From positions 43,586-107,585 of the forward strand of contig NZ_BCNF01000036.1 of NCBI RefSeq assembly GCF_001485495.1: 64,000 nt of DNA, written 5' to 3'. Below are positions 44,716 to 53,035 of this stretch, in pieces. A program made the translations under genes and the position numbers. How positions within the stretch are numbered: position 1 is the first letter of the stretch; the number at the start of each line of letters is the position of its first letter. The notes under the pieces were generated by a model, which did not search any database, was not told the DNA's origin, and was given only the letters and a program-made list of their open reading frames with translations. The stretch comes from Gordonia desulfuricans NBRC 100010. GTDB lineage: Bacteria > Actinomycetota > Actinomycetes > Mycobacteriales > Mycobacteriaceae.

Positions 44716-47065
44716 TGCTCTCCTGTTTCTCCGTCTTCGTTGTGGTGGCCGTCGTCCCTGTGGCCGCCGTCCCTGTGGCCGCCGTCCCTGTGGCCGCCGT
44801 CCCTGTGGTCCCCGTCCCGGCCGGGAGCCCGTGGTCACCTTCCTCCGACAGCCCGATCCGGTCGTGCAGGGCCCGTAGCGGCGCCGGCGCCCACCAGTTG
44901 GCACGACCGGCGAGCCGCATGAATGCCGGGACCAGCAGCATCCGGATGACGGTCGCATCCATCAGCACCGCAAGGGTCAGACCCACCCCGAACATACGCA
45001 TGAACGACACCTGGGAGGCCGCGATCCCGGCGAACACGATGCTCATCAGCAGTGCCGCGGCGGTGACCACGCGTCCGGTGCGGGCCAGGCCGACCGCGAC
45101 CGCGTGATCGTTTGCGGCCCGGCTGCGATCGGATGCGAGCCACTCCTCGCGGACCCGGCCGAGCAGGAACACCTCGTAGTCCATCGACAGGCCGAAGGCG
45201 ATGCAGAACATCAGTACCGGCATGGTCGCGACGAGGTAGCCGGTCGCGGTGGTGCCGAGGCCCCCGAGGTGGCCTTCCTGGAAGAACCAGACCATCGCAC
45301 CGAACGTCGCCGACAACGACAGCACGTTGAGCACCAATGCCTTCAGTGGCAACACCACACTGCCGGTGAACAGGAACAACAGGATGAAGGTGGCGATCGC
45401 GATCACCGCGAGCACCCACGGCAGGTGGGCGTAGATGGAGTCGACGGTGTCGGCGTTGAGTGCCGCGAGGCCGGTGAACGACGCGGCGAGGCCCGGCGGT
45501 GTGGGCACCGCGCGCAGGGTGTCGAGCTGGTCGGATCCGGCGTCACTGAGCGGCTCGACCTCGGTGGAGATCGACAGCAGTCCGGTGACGGTCCCGTCGC
45601 CGGCGGTGTGGGTGCCGGCCGGATCGGCGGGCCCTCGGGCGGCGCCGTCGACGAAGGTCCCGGATGCGCCCGACACCGACGTCACCCCGTCGACGCGGGA
45701 CAGGGCGGCGGCGTATTCGGCGCGGGCCGCGGGATCGGCGGGACCGACGACGACACCGGTCAGGGTGCCGGACAGGTCGTCGGTGAACCCGTCACGGATC
45801 TCCTGCTGCACCTCGTGCGCGCTCGCCGAGCTCGGCAGCACCCTGTCGTCGGGGAACCCGAACCGGATCGACAGGAACGGGGCGCCGAGTACCAGCAGCA
45901 CGATGATCACCCCGGCGCCGACCGGGGCGGCGTGGCGCAGCACCCACTGCACGAAGCGATACCAGCCGCTCTCCTCGATGGGCAGCGATGCCGGTTCGGG
46001 GCGGCCGCGGACCCGGCGGATCGCCCGCCGCACGTCGAGTGCGTCGATGCGGGGGCCGAGGACCATCAGCAGGGCCGGCGTGACGACGAGTGCGGCGAGG
46101 ACCGCGACGATCACCACGCCGAGTCCGGCATAGGCGAACGACCGCAGGAAGTACATCGGGAAGATCGCGAGCGCCGAGAGCGACAGTGCGACCGTCACCG
46201 CCGAGAACGCGACGGTGCGTCCGGCGGTGTTCATCATCACCAGGATCGCCTGACGACGTTCACGACCGGATGCGAGTTCCTCCCGATAGCGGGTCACCAG
46301 CAGCAGGGTGTAGTCGATGGCGAGCGCCAGACCCATTGCGGTGGTGAGGTTGAGCGCGAAGATCGACACATCGGTCACGCTGCCGATCAGGCGGAGGACG
46401 GCAAAGGTGACGACGATCGCGAACACGCCCACCGCGATCGGCAGGGCGGCGGCCACCACCCCGCCGAACACCACGATGAGCACCAGGAAGCTGATCGGGA
46501 TGGCGATACCCTCGGCGATCGCGAGGTCGCGGCTGGTCTGTTCGTTGACCTGCTGGAAGACCAGCGCCTGACCGCCCGCGCGGATCGTGATGCCGTTGCG
46601 CTCACCGACGATCTGGCCTTCGAGTTCCTCGGCATGTCGCGGGGCGTCGTTGTCGCCGCCGGACAGGGTGGCCACGATCAGCGCCGACGTCCGGTCCTCG
46701 GAGAGCAGCGACGACGCCAGCGCGGGCTGCTGCCAGACCGACAGGATCGGCCGTTGCACATTCGGATTCGCCTCGAGCTCGGCGATGATCTCCCGTCCGG
46801 TGCGCATGCCGACGGGGTCGGTGGCCATGTCGGTGCCCGGCGGGGCGTCGAGTTTGAAGACGATCTGCAGACCGCCACGGTCGAAGGTCTCATCGACGAC
46901 CTGTGCCGCGGTGGCCGCCTCGGAATGCGGGTCCTCGTATCCGCCGGACAACAGGTACTGCGACGCCGACGCGCCATAGATCCCCGCCCCCACCAGAACC
47001 AGGAACACCACGGCCAGCACACGTTTGGGTGCCGCCGTCACGAGCTGTGCAATTCGGGTCAACAT
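44666..47065 (-). CDS. MMPL family RND transporter
   Basis: A membrane transporter of 799 residues, with two MMPL domains and about 12 helices (one at about 16-36, then groups of five at about 190-360 and 540-720). Large periplasmic loops lie after the first and seventh helices. MMPL proteins export lipids or drugs in mycolate bacteria. ATG 47065 gives a typical start; ATG 47101, five bases after GATAAG, is an alternative leaderless start. The C-terminal tail has pentapeptide repeats (TGTAA) encoded by a 15-bp tandem repeat. It is the first gene of an operon with TetR. Confidence 0.9.
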   Translation of the reverse strand: MLTRIAQLVTAAPKRVLAVVFLVLVGAGIYGASASQYLLSGGYEDPHSEAATAAQVVDETFDRGGLQIVFKLDAPPGTDMATDPVGMRTGREIIAELEANPNVQRPILSVWQQPALASSLLSEDRTSALIVATLSGGDNDAPRHAEELEGQIVGERNGITIRAGGQALVFQQVNEQTSRDLAIAEGIAIPISFLVLIVVFGGVVAAALPIAVGVFAIVVTFAVLRLIGSVTDVSIFALNLTTAMGLALAIDYTLLLVTRYREELASGRERRQAILVMMNTAGRTVAFSAVTVALSLSALAIFPMYFLRSFAYAGLGVVIVAVLAALVVTPALLMVLGPRIDALDVRRAIRRVRGRPEPASLPIEESGWYRFVQWVLRHAAPVGAGVIIVLLVLGAPFLSIRFGFPDDRVLPSSASAHEVQQEIRDGFTDDLSGTLTGVVVGPADPAARAEYAAALSRVDGVTSVSGASGTFVDGAARGPADPAGTHTAGDGTVTGLLSISTEVEPLSDAGSDQLDTLRAVPTPPGLAASFTGLAALNADTVDSIYAHLPWVLAVIAIATFILLFLFTGSVVLPLKALVLNVLSLSATFGAMVWFFQEGHLGGLGTTATGYLVATMPVLMFCIAFGLSMDYEVFLLGRVREEWLASDRSRAANDHAVAVGLARTGRVVTAAALLMSIVFAGIAASQVSFMRMFGVGLTLAVLMDATVIRMLLVPAFMRLAGRANWWAPAPLRALHDRIGLSEEGDHGLPAGTGTTGTAATGTAATGTAATGTTATTTKTEKQESSEHDVETPDAVPPRLG
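44745..44819. repeat. 15-bp tandem repeat in the MMPL C-terminal tail
   Basis: Five units of 15 bases, consensus GTGGCCGCCGTCCCT, run from 44745 to 44819. The first and last copies have one to three differences. On the coding strand they give pentapeptides of the type TGTAA. The length is a multiple of three, so copy-number changes would keep the frame and only lengthen or shorten the cytoplasmic tail. Confidence 0.88.
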
Positions 47066-47104
47066 GGGTCCCCCAGACCTGTTGGTCGATCCATCCGGCA
47101 TTTT

Positions 47105-47137
47105 GACTTATCGGCGTTAAGTTAACGTCGATAAGTC
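47105..47137 (-). promoter_or_regulatory. 33-bp near-perfect palindromic operator of the MMPL-TetR operon
   Basis: Two 16-base arms (47105-47120 and 47122-47137) around a single G match at 15 of 16 positions. The inner core is CGTTAA-g-TTAACG and the outer parts are GACTTATCG and CGATAAGTC. It directly precedes the MMPL start region and must overlap the promoter. The TetR encoded at the end of the operon is the likely ligand-controlled binder. Confidence 0.8.
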
Positions 47138-47220
47138 CCGTCGGTCAAGGGCCGTCCCGCATTCGGCAGACACCACCCCCACGCACACAGGACGCCCCGC
47201 GATGGCATGCTGATGCCCAC

Positions 47221-47297
47221 GCCCCCATAGCCCAATCGGCAGAGGCAGCCGGCTTAAAACCGGCACAGTGTCGGTTCGAGTCCGACTGGGGGCACCA
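47221..47297 (+). tRNA. tRNA with anticodon UAA, class I shape
   Basis: Acceptor arms 47221-47227 and 47287-47293 pair over 7 bp. The anticodon stem 47248-47252/47260-47264 has the loop CTTAAAA, so the anticodon is TAA (47255-47257). The T arm 47270-47286 carries TTCGAGT. The discriminator is A and CCA is encoded (47295-47297). The anticodon reads the leucine codon UUA. However, the variable region is only five bases (47265-47269), whereas leucine tRNAs normally have a long variable arm. The call of a cloverleaf tRNA is firm; its charging amino acid is less certain. Confidence 0.9.
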
Positions 47298-47303
47298 TGT
47301 CAT

Positions 47304-47401
47304 CCCTGCCGGCCTCCGGCCGGAGTGCGCCCACTGAGTTCGAGTGACATCCCGGAGGGCGCACCATCACACCCCTGCCGGCCTCCGGCCGGAGTGCGCC
47401 C
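47304..47401. repeat. Two 29-bp repeats in the tRNA 3' flank
   Basis: The 29-base unit beginning CCCTGCCGGCCTCCGGCCGG occurs at 47304-47332 and 47373-47401, period 69. Each copy contains the palindrome CTCCGGCCGGAG. The bases before each copy are also alike: GGGCACCAT (the tRNA 3' end) and GGCGCACCAT. The second unit may therefore be a partial duplication of the tRNA end plus its flank. The rest of 47298-47561 holds no gene that I can support. Confidence 0.75.
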
Positions 47402-47561
47402 GAATCCGGTCACACCACGACCTGATCGGCCACCTGACCCACTGGCCTGCCGGACAGTCGCGGGTCAGGTCGATCCCGTAGCCATTGTGATCGCAGCCAC
47501 ACCATCCCTACATTTGCGACGGAAATCACCTATGAATGTCGAGATCTATGAAGGGATCACG

Positions 47562-48206
47562 ATGACCGACGTTGCCATGGCTCCGCCCGAGACGTTCACC
47601 GCACCGGCCGGATCGGTCGAACCGGCCACTCCCCCTGCCCCACCGGCGAATCCCGCCGCGATCGGCGTGCCCACGTTCATCGTCGGGTCGGTGGCCCTCG
47701 GCATGGTACTGGTGGGATTCGTCCCAGCCACCGGCGCATCCATCCCGATCATCCTGGCCGCCACCAGCATCGGCCAGCTGGTCGCGGCGGTCTGGGCATC
47801 GTCGTCGGGACAGAGCGCGGTTGCCGCGATCTTCGGCATCTTCAGCGGATTCTGGCTCAGCTACGCGGTCCTGGTCCTCGGCCTCACCCACGGATGGTTC
47901 GGGGTCGGCGAGGCGAATGCCGTTGCCACCCAAGAGGTCTTCCTCACCTCATGGCTGGTGGTCGTGGGTCTGCTGACCGTCGCGACGCTACGCCTGCCGT
48001 TCGCGTTCACCCTGCTGTTCGTCCTGATCGACATCGCACTCGTCCTGGTGCTGCTGGCAACCGCCCAGGGCAGCACCGCGATCCAGACCGCCGCCGGCTG
48101 TGTGGTGTTCGCCTTCGCCGCGGTCGGCGCCTACCTGTTCCTCGACGCCATGTCGACGTCCACCGGCGGACCGGCCCTCCCGATGGGACGGCCGGTCCTG
48201 GCCTGA
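47562..48206 (+). CDS. Acetate/succinate-type transporter (GPR1/FUN34/YaaH)
   Basis: A 214-residue membrane protein with six predicted helices. The family signature appears as NPAAIGVPTF (about residues 29-38; usually NPxPLGL), followed by the helices SVALGMVLVGFV and so on. SatP/YaaH proteins carry acetate and succinate with protons. ATG 47562 is chosen because GAAGGGA lies five bases upstream; ATG 47532 in the same frame is possible. It is a single gene between the tRNA flank and a terminator hairpin, so it probably has its own promoter. Confidence 0.87.
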   Translation: MTDVAMAPPETFTAPAGSVEPATPPAPPANPAAIGVPTFIVGSVALGMVLVGFVPATGASIPIILAATSIGQLVAAVWASSSGQSAVAAIFGIFSGFWLSYAVLVLGLTHGWFGVGEANAVATQEVFLTSWLVVVGLLTVATLRLPFAFTLLFVLIDIALVLVLLATAQGSTAIQTAAGCVVFAFAAVGAYLFLDAMSTSTGGPALPMGRPVLA

Positions 48207-48217
48207 TCCACCTGGCC

Positions 48218-48255
48218 GACGCCGCCACCTCCTCGACGGGGGATGTGGCGGCGTC
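48218..48255 (+). terminator. Transporter terminator hairpin
   Basis: GACGCCGCCAC (48218-48228) pairs with GTGGCGGCGTC (48245-48255) around a 16-base loop, 11 bases after the transporter stop. CCTTTT follows nearby. Confidence 0.7.
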
Positions 48256-48304
48256 ACAGGCCTTTTCACCCGACCACACGAAATCCTGCGCGTGTGCGCG
48301 CAGA

Positions 48305-49765
48305 TCAGTGCAGGCTCTCCAGGAGCCGTAGCCACACCTCGCTGACGGTCGGATAGGCCGGGACCGCATGCCACAACCGGTCCAGCGGGACCTCTCCGAC
48401 CACGGCGACGGTCGCCGAGTGCAACAGTTCGGCGACGTCGGGACCGACGAAGGTGGCACCCACGATCACCTCCCGCAGGGCGTCGATCACGAGTCCCGCA
48501 TGTCCGCGATAGTCCGACCGAACCAGCGCCGATCCCGCGACGGCGATGTCGAGTTCGGTTGTCCTTACCTCGATCCCGGCGGCACGCGCGGTCTGCTCGG
48601 TCATTCCCACCGAGGCCACCTCGGGGCGGGTGAACACCACCTGCGGGACGGCCGAATGGTCGGCGAGCGCCCGATACCGGGGGCCGTCGAGCCGGTATCC
48701 CTCTGCGCGGGCGGAGATCACATCGCCCACCACCCGCGCCTGGTACTTGCCCATGTGGGTCAGCGGAGCACGCCCGTTGGTGTCACCGACGGCGTACAAC
48801 CATCCCCGACCGGCCACGTTCAGGTGATCGTCGACGTCGAGGGGTTGCGTCGGATCGATCCCGAGGGTCTCCAGGCCCAGCCCCACCGTGGCGGGGCGGC
48901 GTCCGGCGGCGACGAGGACCTCGTCGACCTCCAGTCCATCGGCCCGCGAGCCGTCGGCCCCGGTCAGCGAGATCCGGACCGGCCCCCCGTGAACACGGCC
49001 GGGGCCGGTGTCGCGGGTCTTCACCCGCTGCACATGCCCGAACGTCTCGCCGAAGCGTAGGTCCACTCCGCGGGCTCGCAGGCCCTCGGCGACCATCGCC
49101 GACGCCCACGGTTCCATGGCCGGCAGCAGCGCCTGCCCACGCACGGCCATCGTCACCGTCGCACCGAGATCGGTGAGCCAGGTGGCGGCCTCACAGGCCA
49201 CCACCCCACCGCCGAGTACGCCCACCCGTTCCGGGACCTCGACCACGGCGGTCACGTCACGGGACGTCCAGGGCGCCGCGTCGCGCAGTCCCGGGATGTC
49301 CGGGATCGACGCGGTGCTGCCGGTTGCCAGCACCACCGCCTCCCGTGCCCGGATGCGACGGCCGTCCACCTCCACCACACCGTCCTCACCGGTCAGCCGT
49401 GCCCGGCCGCGCACCAGGTCGATACCCGCGCCGTCGAGCCAGCGGACCTGGGACGCGTCGTCGCGGTGCGAGGTCATCGTGTCGCGCCAGCCGAGCAGCG
49501 CGTCGCGGTCGGGCCGGGTCGAGGTGACCCGGGGCGCCGAGCCGGGCAGTCCGGCCGCGGCCTCGAGCACCGCCCCCGCCCCGAGCAGCGCCTTGCTCGG
49601 CATACACGCCCAGTAGGAACATTCCCCGCCGACGAGCTGGTCTTCGATGATCACCGCGGTGCGACCGGAACCGCGGATGGCGTAGTCGGCGGCGTTCTCG
49701 CCGGCGGGACCACCGCCGATCACCACGACGTCATAGGTGTCGGTGTTGTCTCCCGAACGACTCAT
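48305..49765 (-). CDS. FAD-dependent disulfide reductase (Lpd/MerA-like)
   Basis: A 486-residue class I pyridine nucleotide-disulfide oxidoreductase. The FAD motif VVVIGGGPAGENAA lies at about 14-27, the redox-active disulfide is in GGECSYWACMPSKALL (about 47-62), the second Rossmann motif is VLGGGVVACE, and YAVGDTNGRAPLTHMGKYQ is the FAD-binding second half. A dimerisation domain completes the chain. It lacks the usual C-terminal His-Glu pair in a form I can recognise (the end reads DRLWHAVPAYPTVSEVWL). It is not next to lipoyl-enzyme genes, so a quinone or disulfide reductase role is as likely as dihydrolipoamide dehydrogenase. ATG 49765 is preferred to the GTG-extended frame. Confidence 0.88.
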   Translation of the reverse strand: MSRSGDNTDTYDVVVIGGGPAGENAADYAIRGSGRTAVIIEDQLVGGECSYWACMPSKALLGAGAVLEAAAGLPGSAPRVTSTRPDRDALLGWRDTMTSHRDDASQVRWLDGAGIDLVRGRARLTGEDGVVEVDGRRIRAREAVVLATGSTASIPDIPGLRDAAPWTSRDVTAVVEVPERVGVLGGGVVACEAATWLTDLGATVTMAVRGQALLPAMEPWASAMVAEGLRARGVDLRFGETFGHVQRVKTRDTGPGRVHGGPVRISLTGADGSRADGLEVDEVLVAAGRRPATVGLGLETLGIDPTQPLDVDDHLNVAGRGWLYAVGDTNGRAPLTHMGKYQARVVGDVISARAEGYRLDGPRYRALADHSAVPQVVFTRPEVASVGMTEQTARAAGIEVRTTELDIAVAGSALVRSDYRGHAGLVIDALREVIVGATFVGPDVAELLHSATVAVVGEVPLDRLWHAVPAYPTVSEVWLRLLESLH

Positions 49766-49827
49766 GTCACCACGGTAGGCGCCCGGTGCCACCCACCCGA
49801 CCCGATCGCCAGGAATGATCGACAGTC

Positions 49828-50778
49828 ATGTCGGACAGCGTTCACCAGGGCCCCTCGGTGCCGGACGAGCCGGAACCGGGCGCCCCCACCAAGCCGAACC
49901 ACCCGGACCAGGTGCACTGGATCCGGGGAACACGACGCATCCTGGCCGCCGAATGGCGCGTGATCCGCGGTCGCGACCCCGATCTCAACCCCGTCGACAT
50001 CACCGAGTACTCGGGTCCGCTGCTCGTCGCCGGGGTCGCGATCGCCATCGTCGGCATTCTGCCGCTGGTGGGGACACACCTGGGATCCGATGCGGTATTC
50101 GGCCCGCTGATCGGTTCGTTCGCCCTCGCCGCCGTCGCGACCACGACGATCGCCTGGTTGCTGGCCACCGTCCTGGCCGGGCTGGTGGTGCTGGTGGTCT
50201 ATCACTCGTCACCGAAGACGGCGACCATGACCACCGAGCACGCCGTGCGCGCCTCCTTCGACCGCATCACCGGGATCTCGTCGTCGGTCACCCTGATCGC
50301 GTTCATCTCCGGTCTGGTGTCCCTGGCGATCGCCCTGCCCCGGCTGGAGTCCACCGACGACGAGGACTCGGTCCTCGCCCGCCTGTTGAGCGCCCAGGTG
50401 GCCTGCCTGCTGCTCGCCCTGGTGCTGGCGTTCACCGTGGAGGCCTTGCGTACCGCGACCGCCATCCTGGGGTCGCAGGTGAAGGTGATCGCATCGGTGG
50501 GTGGCCTGCTCATCACGCTGGTCTCGTTCTATCTGGCCTCCACGATCGGCCCGTTCGAGCCGATCGCGCTGACCCGGACCCTGCTCGACGCATGGCTGCC
50601 CGCGACGGTCGACGGGACGCCCCGCGACGAGGTCATCGCCGACCTGCTGCCCGGATCGGCGCGCGCGTGGACGGCGCTGACCGTGACCGGATACGTGGTG
50701 GTGATGTGGCTGCTCCTCGGGTGGCACACCGGGGATCTCCGACGACTGCGGGCGGCCGTCCGGATCGTCGGACACTGA
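49828..50778 (+). CDS. Multi-span membrane protein of unknown function
   Basis: A 316-residue protein. The N-terminal 60 residues are hydrophilic and Pro-rich, with a conserved-looking HWIRGTRRILAAEWRVIRGRDP segment before the membrane. Six hydrophobic stretches follow (about 66-88, 95-128, 150-168, 188-212, 222-243 and 282-300). I recognise no transport or enzyme motif. It is divergent from the disulfide reductase gene and lies upstream of the phospholipase C gene on the same strand with a gap of about 180 bases. It is a probable integral membrane protein. Confidence 0.75.
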   Translation: MSDSVHQGPSVPDEPEPGAPTKPNHPDQVHWIRGTRRILAAEWRVIRGRDPDLNPVDITEYSGPLLVAGVAIAIVGILPLVGTHLGSDAVFGPLIGSFALAAVATTTIAWLLATVLAGLVVLVVYHSSPKTATMTTEHAVRASFDRITGISSSVTLIAFISGLVSLAIALPRLESTDDEDSVLARLLSAQVACLLLALVLAFTVEALRTATAILGSQVKVIASVGGLLITLVSFYLASTIGPFEPIALTRTLLDAWLPATVDGTPRDEVIADLLPGSARAWTALTVTGYVVVMWLLLGWHTGDLRRLRAAVRIVGH

Positions 50779-50955
50779 CACCCGCCCGCAACAGCCGACA
50801 CCGGCTCCACACGCTCGACGACCGATCCGCGCCGTGTTCATCCGGGATTCACCGCGCGCCCACCGAACTCTGCCTACACTCTGCGGGCGGCCGCATCACC
50901 TTCTGTCTGCGGACCAGCCCATCCGGTGCGACCGCCCGACAGCGAGGAGCACAGG

Positions 50956-52491
50956 GTGAGCAACGCCGGATTTGCCGGATATTCGCGGCGGGACTTCCTG
51001 GCCCGTGTGGCCGCGACCGGTGGCGCAGGACTGCTGACGTCGTGGGCGGCGCCGATCATCGACAAGGCGTACGCCTCGGCCGATCCCGGCGGGAGCGGCT
51101 CCCTGTCCGACATCGAGCACATCGTGCTGTTCATGCAAGAGAACCGCAGTTTTGATCATTACTTCGGAAGCTATTCCGGCGTAAGGGGTTTCGGCGAGCA
51201 GTCGGCCGCATGGAAGCAGTACGGCTGGGCGCCGGGCGTCGGTCCCACCACGTCCGGCCACACCGTACCGTTCCGCCTCGACACCGCGCACGACGCCAAT
51301 CTCGACGGGCAGTGCATCAACGATCCCGACCACTCCTGGGCCGGTATGCACAAGGCGTGGAACAACGGACGCAACGACGGCTGGCTGCCGATGTCGATCG
51401 CATCGGTCGGACCGGAGAACGCACCGGCGCTGATGGGGTACTACGAGCGTGCCGACATCCCGGTGCACCGGTCCCTCGCCGAGGCCTTCACCCTGTGCGA
51501 CGGCTACCACTGCTCGGTCCTCGGCCCCACCGATCCCAACCGTCTGTACTGGATGAGCGGCACGCTCGACCCCGACGGCAGACACGGCGGACCACTGCTC
51601 GAGACCCCCACCCTCATCCCCAAGTTCGCCTACAGCTGGCGCACCATGCCGGAGAACCTCCGCGACGCCGGGGTGAGCTGGAAGATCTACAACAACAAGG
51701 ACTTCGGCCCGGTGTCGTCGGTGATCCTCGACGGGATGATGGGCTGTTTCACGCAGGCCCGGAACCCGAGTTCCGAACTCGCCCGCCGCGGAATCGATCC
51801 CACCTATCCGGCCGACTTCGCCGCCGACGTCAAGGCCAACCGCCTGCCCAAGGTGGCGTGGGTGGTCCCGCCCGCACTGGAATGCGAGCATCCTGCGCTC
51901 CCGGCAGCGCTCGGCGCGGTCGGCATCGTCGGGTTGCTCGACATCCTGACCTCCAATCCGGCGGTCTGGGAGAAGACCGCGCTGATCATCAGCTACGACG
52001 AGAACGGCGGCTTCTTCGACCACGTCACCCCGCCGACCGCTCCGCCCGGCACCCCCGGTGAGTACGTCAGCGTCCCCGATCTGGGCAAGGTGTCCTCGGC
52101 CAAGGGCATCCGCGGGCCGATCGGACTGGGCTATCGCGTGCCGTGTTTCGTCATCTCCCCCTACAGCCGGGGCGGTCTGGTGGCCACCGAGACCTTCGAC
52201 CACACCTCGCAGCTACGGCTGATCGAGAAACGTTTCGGGGTGCCGGTGCCCAATCTGACCGCATGGCGCCGATCGACGGTCGGCGACATGACCTCGGCGT
52301 TCGACTTCGGCAACCGTCCCGACGCCACCCGGCCCAGGTTCGGTGATCCGGTACCGGCCGCACAGAACGCCCTGGTCAAGTGTGGTCCCAACGTGGCCGC
52401 CGGAACCCTCGGGCAGGGTACGCCCTACCCGGTGCCGCCCAATCGGATGCCCGGCCAGCAACCGGGAACCCGTCGCGCACCCACCGGATAG
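50956..52491 (+). CDS. Tat-exported phospholipase C family protein
   Basis: A 511-residue phosphoesterase of the bacterial acid-phosphatase/PLC family. The twin-arginine motif SRRDFLA at residues 10-16 is followed by a hydrophobic stretch, so the enzyme is exported folded. Catalytic-domain motifs are [15 protein letters not shown] (about 57-71), [17 protein letters not shown] and [12 protein letters not shown]. Family members hydrolyse phosphatidylcholine or other phospholipids, and M. tuberculosis PlcA-D are relatives. GTG 50956 has GAGGAG six bases upstream. It could serve phosphate or lipid acquisition; no haemolytic claim can be made. Confidence 0.9.
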   Translation: MSNAGFAGYSRRDFLARVAATGGAGLLTSWAAPIIDKAYASADPGGSGSLSDIEHIVLFMQENRSFDHYFGSYSGVRGFGEQSAAWKQYGWAPGVGPTTSGHTVPFRLDTAHDANLDGQCINDPDHSWAGMHKAWNNGRNDGWLPMSIASVGPENAPALMGYYERADIPVHRSLAEAFTLCDGYHCSVLGPTDPNRLYWMSGTLDPDGRHGGPLLETPTLIPKFAYSWRTMPENLRDAGVSWKIYNNKDFGPVSSVILDGMMGCFTQARNPSSELARRGIDPTYPADFAADVKANRLPKVAWVVPPALECEHPALPAALGAVGIVGLLDILTSNPAVWEKTALIISYDENGGFFDHVTPPTAPPGTPGEYVSVPDLGKVSSAKGIRGPIGLGYRVPCFVISPYSRGGLVATETFDHTSQLRLIEKRFGVPVPNLTAWRRSTVGDMTSAFDFGNRPDATRPRFGDPVPAAQNALVKCGPNVAAGTLGQGTPYPVPPNRMPGQQPGTRRAPTG

Positions 52492-52511
52492 GGCCGTGAT
52501 GTACTCGACCC

Positions 52512-52760
52512 ATGACCGATTCGGGTGTCTCCGCTGCCGACCGGCTCACCGGGCCGCAGATCCTGGCCATGGGTGATGCCGCCGTCGCGGGCCTGACCAT
52601 CGGTATCTCGGTGTATGCGGCGGCGATCCTGATCGCCGTCGGAATGGGACTCACGGCGGCACGTCAGGGGCGCCGGCGCCGCGCGATCATCTGCGCGGTG
52701 ATCGTCGGCATCCTCACCGTCGCGGGTGTGGTGATCGCGGTGGCCAGCAGCATCGTCTGA
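52512..52760 (+). CDS. Small two-helix membrane protein
   Basis: An 82-residue protein with two predicted membrane helices (about 29-49 and 58-79) joined by the basic loop RQGRRRR, which should face the cytoplasm. It has no recognisable family. ATG 52512 follows TGTACT by six bases, which may be a leaderless -10 box. It starts 20 bases after the phospholipase C stop. Amino-acid composition and codon use look coding. Confidence 0.6.
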   Translation: MTDSGVSAADRLTGPQILAMGDAAVAGLTIGISVYAAAILIAVGMGLTAARQGRRRRAIICAVIVGILTVAGVVIAVASSIV

Positions 52761-52849
52761 AACATCGCCTGATCCGTTCGGTTCCGACGTGTCGCCGGTC
52801 ACGCGATTCGTCGGATGCCACCCCGACCGTGTACGGTCGAAACATCGTG

Positions 52850-53035
52850 ATGCGCCTCGAGCAGCGTCACTGCGTCGTAGAACGACTGTTGTCGGCGGGA
52901 CGCCCGAACTTCCGGAGCGCCGCCTCGATCACTCCACTTCATACGGCGAACGAATGCGCGACCCCGCGCCTTCGCCATCCGATCGTCGCTATGTGGGTGT
53001 TCCACTCGGTGTCGATCCCTGCCCGAAAGGCATGA
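52850..53035 (+). CDS. Leader ORF coupled to the DEAD-box helicase
   Basis: A 61-residue ORF (MRLEQRHCVVERLLSAGRPN at the start) in the 270-base leader of the helicase gene. Its TGA stop overlaps the helicase ATG as ATGA (53032-53035), and the helicase itself has only a badly spaced AAAGG. Translation of the leader should therefore deliver ribosomes to the helicase. A candidate -10 box TACGGT lies at 52832-52837. The peptide matches no family I know. It may sense translation or temperature, or only act by coupling. Confidence 0.6.
   Translation: MRLEQRHCVVERLLSAGRPNFRSAASITPLHTANECATPRLRHPIVAMWVFHSVSIPARKA

Noticed and set aside
44716..44958. Extended start of the TetR gene with GRRPQ repeats
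   Set aside because: The extension is the out-of-frame reading of the transporter's 15-bp tandem repeat; GTG 44715 with CAGGAG is the better start.
45104..47125. Plus-strand frame of more than 600 codons over the MMPL gene
   Set aside because: Composition is Arg/Gly/His-rich and repetitive, it has no domain, and the opposite strand encodes a clear 12-helix transporter.
47298..47531. Longer start of the acetate-type transporter running to the tRNA
   Set aside because: The frame crosses the GC-rich repeats and the tRNA 3' end and encodes Pro/Arg/Cys-rich sequence; ATG 47562 has a good Shine-Dalgarno.
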